NCBI GenBank assembly: GCA_026874595.1
Contig: CM049322.1
Span: 28,335,340 to 28,399,339, forward strand
Source of the DNA: Sipunculus nudus
Lineage: Eukaryota > Annelida > Sipuncula > Golfingiida > Sipunculidae
Direction: 5' to 3'
Length of the DNA stretch: 64,000 bases
This document shows positions 39,261 through 51,067 of this stretch, one piece after another; position 1 is the first letter of the stretch; every line of letters starts with the position of its first letter. The notes beneath the pieces were generated by a model. The model ran no database searches, had not been told where the DNA came from, and saw only the letters and a program-made list of their open reading frames with translations. Both the position numbers and the translations under genes were made by a program.

Positions 39261-40157
39261 TCTCGGCAGGGGGCGATAGTTGTATGAAACGTGCGCCCAG
39301 TTATTAACAATTCACCCAAATACGAGATATCGCTAATGCAGCTTCTCGTGTAGATAAAGGAGAAAAAATACTGGCTGGCGCAGCAGGAAGCCCGTTTGTG
39401 CAGGCAAGCGTGATTCAGCCGGGCATTTATTAGCACGGACGAAACTGACAGTCCCCACTTTGTTAACTTATATACGCTATGGACTATAATTAATTAATAT
39501 TATCATTGAATAAATACGAGGTTACAGTTGTTTGCTACCAGAATGTACCAAGGAAACTTGAAAAATTGACGTTTATCAATGACTGAAAGTCCCTGTGTAC
39601 GTTTCCCTTATATCATCTTAAAAGGCAGTTGTTTCAAGATCGAATTCAATGCAAACCGGGCCGAAAGCGGCAATTTATGATGTCTGTTCATGTTTCTGTA
39701 ATATATTTTAACACATCATGATAAATATGTTAAATAATACGTATCAGGAAGATCGGCAATTAAACACACTATATCCAGTGCCCATACTGCTGTGTTGAAT
39801 AAATTGGCTGGTCAGACTGAACGCTAAGGAGCACTAGTTGTTTGCCTGCAGTTTTTCAAGCAGGCATTCATTTATTTCCTCCACACACGAGAGTATCGGT
39901 ATTGGGATTTATCACGACAACCGAAGAAACAATTATGTAACACAACTAATCACGAAATGTTTGTTTTCAATCTCTAAAAATGTTAATGTGCCATAAACTG
40001 AACGTTCAGGCAAAATACAAACTATATCAAACCGAGGAATAAGTGACTCCAAAGGCTATGATGAAATACAAAACGTGTGGGCAGATGAATGTCTGAGAGG
40101 ACAACAGCGAACCACGTAAATAAACATTAAATTTGAGATCGGTCCAAATGCGCGGAC
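39261..40157. other. single-copy DNA, nothing recognised
   Basis: No exon, repeat or RNA gene supported. Confidence 0.6.
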
Positions 40158-42272
40158 TCGATGTGTATGAACATGGCTTTATCACGGCACGTCCTCAGAG
40201 GTACAACATACAGGACGCATATCGATGTGTATGGACAGTTTGCCGTGTATCAGAGTCTAGCTTTATCACAGACCCGATGTGTACCGACATTTTGTCGTGT
40301 GTCAGAGTCTAGCTTTATCACAGACTCGATGTGTACCGACATGTTGTCGTGTGTCAGAGTCTAGCTTTATCACAGACCCGATGTGTACCGACATGTTGCC
40401 GTGTATCAGAGTCTATCTTTATCACAGACTCGATGTGTATAGACATTTTGCCGTGTATCAGAGTCTAGCTTTATCACAGACTCGATGTGTATGGACATAT
40501 TGCCGTGTGTCAGAGTCTATCATTATCATCGATGTGTATGGACATGTTGTCGTGTGTCAGAGTCTAGCTTTATCCCAGACTCGATGTGTATGGACATGTT
40601 GCCGTGTGTCAGAGTCTATCATTATCATCGATGTGTATGGACATGTTATCGTGTGTCAGAGTCTAGCTTTATCACAGACCCGATGTGTATGGACATGTTG
40701 GCGTGTATCAGAGTGTATCATTATCATCGATGTGTATGGACATGTTGTCGCGTGTCAGAGTCTAGCTTTATCACAGACTCGATGTGTATGGACATGTTGG
40801 CGTGTGTCAGAGTCTAGCTTTATCACAGACCCGATGTGTATGGACATGTTGTCGTGTGTCAGAGTCTAGCTTTATCACAGACCCGATGTGTATGGACATG
40901 TTGCTGTGTATCAGAGTCTATCTTTATCACAGACCCGATGTGTACCGACATGTTGCCGTGTATCAGAGTCTAGCTTTATCACAGACTCGATGTGTACCGA
41001 AATGTTGTCGTGTGTCAGAGTCTATCTTTATCACAGACCCGATGTGTACCGACATGTTGCCGTGTATCAGAGTCTATCATTATCATCGATGTGTATGGAC
41101 ATGTTGTCGTGTGTCAGAGTCTATCTTTATCACAGACTCGATGTGTACCGACATGTTGCCGTGTATCAGAGTCTAGCTTTATCACAGACTCGATGTGTAC
41201 CGACATGTTGTCGTGTGTCAGAGTCTATCTTTATCACAGACCCGATGTGTACCGACATGTTGCCGTGTATCAGAGTCTATCTTTATCACAGACTCGATGT
41301 GTACCGACATGTTGGCGTGTGTCAGAGCCTAGCTTTATCACAGACCCGATGTGTACCGACATGTTGTCGTGTGTCAGAGTCTTTATCACAGACTCGATGT
41401 GTACCGACATGTTGTCGTGTGTCAGAGTCTAGCTTTATCACAGACCCGATGTGTACCGACATGTTGCCGTGTATCAGAGTCTATCATTATCATCGATGTG
41501 TATGGACATGTTGTCGTGTGTCAGAGTCTATCTTTATCACAGACTCGATGTGTACCGACATGTTGCCGTGTATCAGAGTCTAGCTTTATCACAGACTCGA
41601 TGTGTACCGACATGTTGGCGTGTGTCAGAGTCTAGCTTTATCACAGACCCGATGTGTACCGACATGTTGTCGTGTGTCAGAGTCTTTATCACAGACTCGA
41701 TGTGTACCGACATGTTGTCGTGTGTCAGAGTCTAGCTTTATCACAGACCCGATGTGTACCGACATGTTGCCGTGTATCAGAGTCTATCTTTATCACAGAC
41801 GCGATGTGTACCGACATGTTGCCGTGTATCAGAGTCTATCTTTATCACAGACCCGATGTGTATGGACATGTTGTCGTGTGTCAGAGTCTAGCTTTATCAC
41901 AGACCCGATGTGTATGGACATGTTGGCGTGTAACAGAGTCTATCATTATCATCGATGTGTATGGACATGTTGGAGTGTGTCAGAGTCTAGCTTTATCACA
42001 GACTCGATGTGTACCGACATGTTGCCATGTATCAGAGTCTATCTTTATCACAGACCCGATGTGTATGGACATGTTGCCGTGTATCAGAGTCTATCTTTAT
42101 CACAGACCCGATGTGTACCGACATGTTGTCGTGTATCAGAGTCTATCATTGTCATCGATTTGTATGGACATGCTGGCGTGTGTCAGAGTCTAGCTTTATC
42201 ACAGACTCGATGTGTACCGACATGTTGCCGTGTATCAGAGTCTATCTTTATCACAGACCCGATGTGTATAGG
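40158..42272. repeat. 52-bp minisatellite, about 41 copies
   Basis: Unit GATGTGTACCGACATGTTGT, CGTGTGTCAGAGTCTAGCTT, TATCACAGACTC. Shorter 47-base variants end TATCATTATCATC in place of the last block, and a few have lost nine more bases (GAGTCTTTATCACAG at 41377 and 41680). Those two sit in a 303-base higher-order duplication. Because 52 is not a multiple of three and the unit lacks plus-strand stops, all three plus frames stay open for long distances. This does not imply a protein. The first copies (before 40300) are degenerate. Confidence 0.96.
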
Positions 42273-42419
42273 TAAAGCATGCACTATGCAACATGACTCG
42301 ATATGATAAGGAAGTTGTGCACATAATGGAAACTTGGCTCTGATACGCTTGTTCCCTGATACGCCAGATTCAAAAGCCCTCATACGGTGTACGTCTGAAC
42401 TTGTTGCTATTCTTAAAAT

Positions 42420-43900
42420 AACATTTCAACTCAAGAAGATTCTAGGTCCAGCGGTTTCGATTTGTGCCATGTTAACAGATGACCACATCTTTAAAGGTCT
42501 GAAAAATAGAGAAAAAAATCGTAAACATTCGGGAAAAAATACAGGTTGCGCCACCAGTCTGCAGAAACTGATGAAACATTTCATGATCAATATCCATGCA
42601 AAGAATCATGGTGATCAAGACATTAGTTGTTCGGATACTTGAGCTTTTGTATGAAATTTTTCATTATTCTGGGGGGTACTTAGAAGCCTCATAGCTGGGT
42701 GAATATTAGTAACAGAGACCTGATTTCAGGTTTCCAAGAAGATCTTTCATTGACCTATCTGGATGTCAAGTCAGAAGATTCTAGGTCCAGCGGTTACGAT
42801 TTGTGCCCTGTTAACAGATGACCACATCTTTAAAGGTCTCAAAAATAGAGAAAAAAAATCGCAAAAATTCGGGAATAAAATACAGGTGGCGCCACCAGTC
42901 TGCAGAAACTGATGAAACATTTCATGATCAATATCCATGCAAAGAATCATGGTGATCAAGACATTAGTTGTTCGGATACTTGAGCTTTTGTATGAAATTT
43001 TTCTTATTCTGGGGGGTACTTAGAAGCCTCATAGCTGGGTGAATATGGATAACAGAGACCTGATTTCAGGTTTCCAAGGAGATCTTTCATGGACCTATCT
43101 TGATGTCAAGTCAGAAGATTCTAGGTCCAGCGGTTACGATTTGTGCCCTGTTAACAGATGACCACATCTTTAAAGGTCTCAAAAATAGAGAAAAAAATCG
43201 CAAAAATTCGGGAATAAAATACAGGTGGCGCCACCAGTCTGCAGAAAATGATGAAACATTTCATGATCAATTTCCATGCAAAGAATCATGGTGATCAATG
43301 CATTAGTTGTTCAGATTCTGGAGTTTTTCTATGAAATTTGCCATTATTCTGGGGGGTACTTCTGAGCCCTATAGCTGGAAGAATATGGGTAACAGAGACT
43401 TAATTTCCGGTTTCCAAAGAGATTTTTTATGGACCTCACTGGATATCAAGTCAGAAGATTCTAGGTCCAGCGTTTGTGGCCTGTTAACAGATGACCACAT
43501 CTTTAAAGGTCTCAAAAATAGAGAAAAAAATCGTAAAAATTCGGGAAAAAATACCAGTCTGCAGAAACTGATGAAACATTTCATGATCAATATCCATGCA
43601 AAGAATCATGGTGATCAAGGCATTAGTTGTTCGGATACTTGAGCTTTTGTATGAAATTTTTCATTATTCTGGGGGGGGGGGGGGTACTTAAAAGCCTCAT
43701 AGCTGGGTGAATATTAGTAACAGAGACCTGATTTCAGGTTTCCAAGGAGATCTTTCATGGACCCCTCTGGATGTCAAGTAAGAAGATTCTAGGTCCAGCG
43801 GTTACGATTTGTGCCCTGTTAGCGGACAGACGGCCGGACGGACGACGGACAAAGAGTGATTGCTAAAGCTCAGATAACTTACAGCCAGCTGAGCTAAAAA
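42420..43900 (+). mobile_element. dispersed repeat with 340-bp internal tandem
   Basis: Four copies of a unit of about 338-340 bases begin at 42435, 42773, 43113 and 43453 (GAAGATTCTAGGTCCAGCG). A partial copy at 43783 leads into the family tail GACGGCCGGACGGACGACGG and CTTACAGCCAGCTGAGC. Each full unit contains TTTAAAGGTCTCAAAAATAG, ACAGGTGGCGCCACC (decayed to GGTTGCGCC in the first and deleted in the fourth), and CATTATTCTGGGGGG. The fourth copy has a run of 14 G at 43671-43684. No coding sequence. Confidence 0.75.
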
Positions 43901-46440
43901 TGTAAATGTCACTATTGTATAATATTCAAATACTTGAGGAAAATGTAGTTTAACCAGACTTTCAATGACCCAAAAGCAATGGCGTTATTTGGAGGAAATA
44001 TAAATACGATCCCGTGTCCAAAAGAACTCGTCCAAAATGTTTTAACTCGAAGGTCCGGTGAGTGAAAAAAATCCCAACTTTAAAATTAAATAAAGAAATT
44101 AAAACATACTTGCCAGATTTTAAATCCCGAAGATCGAACCTGCTTATACATGTTTCGTATAACTAGTATAATTATCTTTTTTGAAACCCTTCAGAGTCAA
44201 GTTGTGTTCAAGATATGTTTGGATTGTATTAAACTTTAAAGTTTGCATATTCAGATACTTAAGTTTTATACCATGGATATTATGTGCATATAAGCATACG
44301 TTTTTCTGTGTCTATTTTTGAATGTAAAAGGCAAGTACTAAGTATTTGTTAATTTGGCCCAACATGTCAAATTAAAGGTTTCTAAAGTATAAAATGAACG
44401 TAGGTGACTAATAAAATCGAAAAAAACGTGCATATTTCATCACTTTAATTATTAAGAATCTAATATTTGGGATCTAACAGCTTTCTAAGTAGTAAATGAT
44501 AAGTATGAAGAATTATTAACATTTTCCAATAACAGCTTACTGCACCAACAATATAAGAAAGAGGTTTATGTCACAAATATCCTTAATGTTATGAAAATGA
44601 TACATATATTACTTGAAACCGGGACTGACGTGGGTAAAATTGCATGGTTGCCTGGTACATTTAAGTGCTTCGGGTTCAGTATTAAATTAAACCAAGAATC
44701 CCTGTTTGTAATTTTGAAATTAGTTTATAACCAGAACACTAGGTCATCAATGATGTAACTGTCAAACATATTATGGATTTTTGAAGGCAGGGACTACAAT
44801 TATGCTATTCAAATTATCCAAAAATTATTTATTCATTTAAATTTACCTTTTTTCTATATTAATGTGTGATAATTTGCTATGTTCTTACTTGTCAAGGGGC
44901 TATGGCCCAGATTTGAGAAGAGAAGAGTGGAGACATTATTAATGAAATCAACAAAACGCTTTTGGTGTGTTATACATAGGCTTAATGTTCCAGTTTTTTA
45001 TATGAGCCTTTTTCTCATGATAGATGAAGGTAGCTATCTTGGATTTTCAGACGATCTCCATGAAAAAAATGTATGTGCCAGTATCTCCGCAGACTCAGCG
45101 TGTATGCCACACAGGCTAACAACGGTAATCTCAGTACCGGTAATACATGCATGTTCTTGGGAATGGAGTACAGCATATACTAATTACAATAAGTACAATA
45201 GTTCCAATAAACATTATTTGTACTAATAATTGTGCATTTCAAAGTATGAAATCTAGATGTTATATATTGCAAACAATCAAGACTCAATGAAATGATGTTT
45301 TGCAGTTTATAAGAAATGGTTCATCAGTGTTTATTAAATAGTAATTTTTTACGTGGTATTTGACAAAAAAATGGCTAAAAGAGATTCAAGTGATATATTT
45401 GCTATAAGATCTGTAGACAAATAAGTGCAGTAGATTTACTATTGTCGTGATCATGGTTACGGCCACCGGTTATTTTTTATTGCAGATTTTTAAATATGTG
45501 TTATATTTATCATGTTGCAGGGTGTATATATATATGACTTTCAAAGACTCTTTGACATGAGAGGTTGAACTCATGTATGATACGTCAAGAGTCTAAATGC
45601 ACACAGTTCGTCACCAGACACGAACCCTGTCAATAACAGGATTTTCATCATTTTTTACAATATGGATAGCAAAACTGTTTTCCGTGCATGAGAGAATATA
45701 TGTTTAGACACTAAATTTGCTTTCCTAAGTTGCCTAAAGCCGAGTTATCAGCACTTAAACGTTTTTATAATTGGCGGCCAACCATCTTAAATTCCAAGAT
45801 GGCTACCGTGATACATCATGAAGACGTGGCTATTATCAAATTCTCCAAGGTAAGGACATGAAAAATACATGGAAAAAGTTTTGTGCTTTTATTCGGCATG
45901 TCGCCTTCATTTTGCTTGCTACATGATTAAATTTAAAAATTGGAATATTTAAAGTATTGGAATATGTTGTAGATTCTATTGACAATTTTACGAAAAAAAA
46001 CTTTCTGCTATGGATGGTACATTGTATAGAATCAGGACCCAAAATACACATTTAGTCGCACTTCCTACAATTCTTGAATGAAGAAAGGTTTTCTAAAGGT
46101 GAGGAAAAAACCCGTTTTTCATAGTATTCAAGTCTAATGTGATCGTCATACAGCACATAAAAATAGGTGGTCAATCAGCTCCAATTTTTCGAAATATGAC
46201 GAACTTTGTCGTTTATTTGGGGTTGGAAGGTGAATGTGAGTCTTTTTTCCAGATTACAAGATAAAATACATCTGTAGAAGCCTAGATTCTTGCAGTTAGT
46301 CTTGAAATTTAGGCTAAGCTACAATATGTTACCAAACCACAGTGTAACACATCTTACTGAGCGCCTACCAATCAGATACAGAACACACCAGAGTTCATGA
46401 CATTTAAATCCAACAGTGCTGGACTGTTATAAGCCGTCAT
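43901..46440. other. AT-rich single-copy DNA
   Basis: No supported gene. The 115-codon frame at 44879-45226 has no start context, splice signal or recognisable motif and is treated as chance. Confidence 0.55.
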
Positions 46441-46600
46441 TAATAAATGTGAGTTAGTGTGTTAGGCTGTGGATGTTGTTCATCACCTCTATCAACGAGC
46501 TTATTGTTTATATCTTTGTGTTGTCCTTCTCGCCCATGTTTTAGCAGGGAGGCCTCATTTTATCAAAGGAAGGCGTCATTAACTACCGTTTCTCAGTGAT

Positions 46601-46636
46601 ATGGCAGATGAACTCTTTGATAAGATCGTAGATCGG
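46601..46636 (+). CDS. candidate first coding exon
   Basis: ATG in a favourable context (GTGATATGGC: G at -3 and +4) opens M-A-D-E-L-F-D-K-I-V-D-R and reaches a good donor CGG|GTAAGA with the frame at a codon boundary. The acidic, helical-looking start is typical of a cytosolic protein. The upstream 150 bases have no other ATG-led frame that overlaps it. Downstream exons were not found within the window, so the gene would have to splice over the repeats to the right. No product can be named from twelve residues. Confidence 0.3.
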
Positions 46637-47048
46637 GTAAGAACGTGTCATTAGACAGTGTATCCCCGGCCAGACACTCGTCAACTTTCGGTATCGTTCG
46701 CCGTAAACCGTGGAGAGGGTTTAAGCTTCTTACCAGTCACGTCATGGTTACTGTGATGATAGCCGCGGACCTCACGCGGGCTGTACATGCCAGACACTTT
46801 AATACTGAGGCCAGTATTTGATCGTCTGGGGAGATAGGCCACTATAATAAATGGACGGCCATGCGATACACGAGACACAGATATATCCCGTTTTCAGTGT
46901 TTTTCTGCCGTCCGGCTTAAATGGATGACCACCGAGACTACCTTTAGTAGCTAGAACAAAGAGAAGGCAGAGTCGTTACTATCGGCAAAGCAGAAATTGA
47001 CAATTTATAGATGGATAGTAAAACGTCGGGGTCCTAGGGTTAGACAAA
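46637..47048. other. single-copy DNA (intron if 46601 exon is real)
   Basis: No repeat. A minus-strand open frame at 46681-46878 lacks support. Confidence 0.5.
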
Positions 47049-47079
47049 ATGGACACAATGAAATCCGTGCCTGGCAGCC
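47049..47079 (+). CDS. tentative short first exon
   Basis: ACAAAATGG has A at -3 and G at +4. The frame M-D-T-M-K-S-V-P-G-S runs to CAGCC|GTAAGT, a strong donor, leaving one base of a split codon. The minus strand has a competing donor, ACGAGA|GTAAGT, just downstream (near 47094), so the strand is uncertain. Confidence 0.15.
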
Positions 47080-47132
47080 GTAAGTAACTTACTCTCGTGA
47101 CAGCTAGGGCCAAGGGATCACTGTCTGGCACG

Positions 47133-47148
47133 TGCTGCCATCTAGCGG
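47133..47148 (-). promoter_or_regulatory. CTCF-like site
   Basis: Minus strand CCGCTAGATGGCAGCA fits the CTCF consensus (CCASYAGRKGGCAS) at all but one position. Confidence 0.45.
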
Positions 47149-49219
47149 TAATAAATGTCACTACTGTCAGTCCCGTTTTGAGAGTTCATTCACTTGACCG
47201 TGAACCGGCACCGTGAAGTCTTTTGTTTCTATAAATCCTTTAGTTTAGTGGTGATGTGATGGTATCAATTTATAATGCTTTATTGTGTACTGTAGTCAAA
47301 ATGCATGCTTCGATATTACACAACTTCCTCAGTGTTTTACCTTTATTTCAAGTAAGATTTTTTGGTAGGCCTAATATAGAACTTTGTGATATAAACCTGA
47401 AAATTGGAATGTCAGTGTTCGGTTTAATATCTTAGTGCTCATAATGACCAAAAGCGCTGTAAAAAAGGTCTTCATTATCGCATGAGTGATGATTCCTGCA
47501 GCGCGCACAGCTCTCAGAGAACATGAGCATTAAAGCCCCCAGACTGACCGTGTGATTTGCAGCAGGTTTGAGACAATCATTGTAGCAACTCATACAGGAC
47601 GGTTCACCAGGACAGGTTGTTTCTGAGATGAGAATCCTGAAGGCAATTGTAAGTCCTTTTTCTACATATTATTGAGCCAGTATTAAGGTATCATAGCATA
47701 ACGAAATCGCTGGTATCAGACTTTCAGTTCTCCCAGTGTGCCACGTTTGGTACAGGTTTACAAGTAGTAGAAGGCTAATATCTATATATCGTGGTGCACC
47801 AATACTGACTCACCCGCAGTTCAACTCTAAGTTGTAAACAAAAGATACATTAAACGATTACACATCCTTCGAATCAGGCCATGATGTCATGACATTACGT
47901 CATAATACCAAAATATAATGAGGTAATGTCATAATGTCACGATTTCATAATGCCACGATGTCATAATGTCATGAAGTTAAGATTTCACGATGTCATAATG
48001 CTTGTTGTGGAGTACCATACGAGTGATGATAATTGTGTTTTACTGTAAGCTCTTTATTTATATCACCTTTACTTGTAAGACAAGAAGTACAAACTTTCAA
48101 ATTCAGTTTTCTAAGAACTGATATGGTGCCGAGGTAATACCTATTCTGACCAAAAGATCTAGGAGAATTAATAAATCCGTAAAACGTTGATATTTGAACA
48201 TAACACATTGGTAAGCAACCTAAAGAGTGTTTTACAATTTTACCAAACGTGACAGTATAGGATGGCGCCACAGGAACCTTGTCTATATATATTATAAGTT
48301 ACAGAGTAGATATAAAATATCAGCCAAGCTAACTATATATAACCACTAGAACCAAATATCGACTTTAAAAAATTGATAAATTCTCGATAATTATATAAAT
48401 AATAATACGTACATGATAATACATAAAAACATATAATTCCTAATATGTTCTGGTTTTTACCCGTTCTTTTTATGCCGTCCAACCACTGATCGACCTGGCA
48501 TTGTTCACAATAAAATGAATAGGTGCTACAACAACAGAAAGAAGTTGTTATCAAAGTTTACACGGACAAACTCGTATCGAATTTTTCAACACCGATTTAT
48601 GAAGTTCTTCACAGTGCAGACAAAAACAGAAATGTCTGGGAACGGGATATTCTTGGGAGCAAATATTGAAAAAAGAGTCGATGGATGGATGGACCCGACG
48701 AGCAGGCACACCAGGCAGCACTTACTGGCGGGTGTGTATATAATTCATATGACATGATCGTCCGAGTGAAATATATACAAGTCCCTTGATCATGAAATTT
48801 AGGCGCCCGTCTGGCCGCTTTGTTTGCTATCAACAGACTGATCAGTTTCGTCTAGACGAAATCTATACAGATAATACAATGCTGAGATTATGTTCCGCTG
48901 AAAGCCAGGACAAGAGGAAGGCATCAATCCACGAAAGAATCTCCTTATGAGCAGACACCAGTCTACATCAACAGCTTTTCCTGTCAGACCTAAAGGGGAA
49001 CTGGACCGGAAACGGAAATCGGTGTCTCGCCTCTGTGGCCTATGTAATGCTGTGGTCTCTCGGGGTGTGCTTAGAATTTTACGAGTCTCTGTGATCTATA
49101 GACCTGAAGCCTAATGTCTGCATAACAGCTCATTTACTGGTGACAGTGTTCTTTATTTTTGGGCATGGTTTGTAGAGAGGACTTAATAAAAATGAGAAAT
49201 ACGACAAAAACGGACAGAC
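47149..49219. other. single-copy DNA without supported gene
   Basis: A donor-like GGCAATT|GTAAGT at about 47650 follows TTTGCAG at 47560, but the enclosed frames carry stops. The rest shows nothing. Confidence 0.5.
47881..48000. repeat. degenerate short tandem of ATGTCATAATGTCACG words
   Basis: A dozen loose copies of a 10-12-base word (ATGTCATA, ATGTCACG, ATTTCATA). Spacing is irregular. Confidence 0.7.
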
Positions 49220-50640
49220 TTCTTTCTGGTTTTAGCTCCGCTGACTTTATCAACTGAGGAATAGTATAGTGACCCGTCAGCGTCCGTCGACCGTCCGTCC
49301 GTCCGTCCATCTGTTTGTTCGTCTGTAAGACTGGCACTTTTGACACCGTTGGACCTAGAAACCTGTAACAGAATATCCAGGGAGGCAAATAAAAAAAAAT
49401 CTCCTTGGAAACCTGAAATTAAGTCACTGTGACTTACCTCCTGTGAGCTATGGGGCTTGTCAGTACTCTCTCCCCCCCCCCCCCAAGAATAATTATAAAT
49501 AATTATAAATTTGATGCAAACCTCAAATATCTTGATAATTAATGTATGGATTGCCCTGAATCTTGCTTTGAATATTGATCATGACTAGGGTTGTCAGTTC
49601 CCGGAAACTTGTGGCGCCACTTGCACTTTCCTAATTGTATGATTTTTTTCTTAGACCGTCAAATGACATCAGTTATGCCAGTTTCTCGACTGTGGTTTCA
49701 TCTAGTGTCCCGACATCTGGTGTTTTTATGATTATGACTGATTTCTTCAGTACCTGTATTTGTTCCTTTCTTTTACGAATAATTTCCTTTATTTTGAGAC
49801 TGCCAAATTATATTGATACTATCAGATTTGCAACTTTGGTTTCATCTAGTATCCTGTCCGCCCACCTGTCCATCTATTCGTCTTTCTGTATTTCCGTCAA
49901 ATTTGTTTCATGATGTTAACTCCAGTTTTGATTGACATATATGGCCCACCTCTAAAGCAAGAACTCTACTGATTTTTTGGTCATGAGGTCAAAGGTCAAG
50001 GGACTGACTTATTTAGAAAGATTCCGGATACATTTTAAGTCGAACTGTTCCTCCAAAACCTTTTCTCTAGCACATATAGAGGACCTGCAAATAGGAGATG
50101 AACCTGATTGATTTTGGAGTAACAAGGTCAAAGGTCAAGCTCACAGTGGCCATCTGTCCACAAATTTGTTTTTTTGAATGATAACTCCAGTTTGGATTAA
50201 CATATTGGTTTCAAGCTTGATTTATATATGGCCAACCGATAAAGAACCCTTTTTATTTTTTGGCAGGAGGTCAAAGGTCAAGGTCACAAAGATAACATGT
50301 CCACTTATTAGTTTCCAAATGATAACTCCAGGTTGAATTTACAAATGGATATCAAACCTGACTAATACATGGCACACCACCAAAGAAAGAAACCCTTTGA
50401 TTATTAGGTAATGAGGTCAAATATCAATGTCACAGGACCCACTTTTTTTTAAAGATTGTGGATGCATTTTAAGTCAAACTTTCATCCCAAACCTTCCATC
50501 TTCCACATGTGGCTTACCTGAACAGGGGAAGATTCTGTTTGATTTTGCGAGTCACAAGCTCAAAGGTCAAGGTCACAGGGCCCATCCATTCACAAATTAG
50601 TTAACGAATGATAGCTAAAATTTCTGCTTCTTTCAGTTTG
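49220..50640 (-). mobile_element. dispersed DR1-rich repeat, reverse orientation
   Basis: Mirror image of the 34577 element: TTTTAGCTCCGCTGACT, then the GACCGTCCGTCCGTCCGTCC tail, then TCCAGGGAGG and TCTCCTTGGAAACCTGA. The interior carries AGGTCAAAGGTCAAGG blocks at 49986, 50125, 50267 and 50560. It contains 13 C at 49472-49484. No coding frame supported. The far end is unresolved. Confidence 0.65.
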
Positions 50641-51067
50641 CCCATAAAATTACCCAGGCAATCCAAATAATAATATACAAAAACATTTTTGCCGCATTCC
50701 CTTATTATTTTTGCACGCTTCTTGGATATAAAAACTTTTTCTTGTTTGTGTAAGGAATGGTAATATGACCTGTATTATTTGTATGTAAGTCAGTTGTAAC
50801 CTTAAAGGTGATGGTATGACGCAGACAGAAGGGTCATTTTCGAATATAAATAAATAAATATATATATATATATGAATTTATTGACTTAATAGATAAGATG
50901 TAAATATATAAATACGGAGTGTGAATCCGGCAAAAGGATCGCTACATGTAGCGGTTTTTTTGCCGGTTCCGCAAGGTATCAAGGAGGTATAAAAAAATAT
51001 GCATGTTGCCGCACCAGTACATATGAAATCTCTTAACAAGTATTCCGCTTCCCGTATTCTGTATCTT
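50641..51067. other. AT-rich spacer with one palindrome
   Basis: Short (AT)n near 50860 and the palindrome listed next; nothing else. Confidence 0.6.
50927..50966. repeat. 40-base imperfect palindrome
   Basis: CCGGCAAAAGGATCGCTACA pairs with TGTAGCGGTTTTTTTGCCGG at 17 of 20 positions (mismatches would be G-U or A-G in RNA), with no loop. The centre CGCTACATGTAGCG is perfect. Confidence 0.8.

Noticed and set aside
39164-39436. 90-codon minus-strand frame over the CpG-rich patch
   Set aside because: Lies across the regulatory-looking sequence, with no splice or motif support.
44879-45226. 115-codon plus-strand frame
   Set aside because: AT-rich, no Kozak context, no splice boundary and no recognisable motif.
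47560-47650. Possible plus exon between TTTGCAG and GCAATT|GTAAGT
   Set aside because: Every frame reading in from the acceptor hits a stop; only a seven-codon ATG frame reaches the donor.
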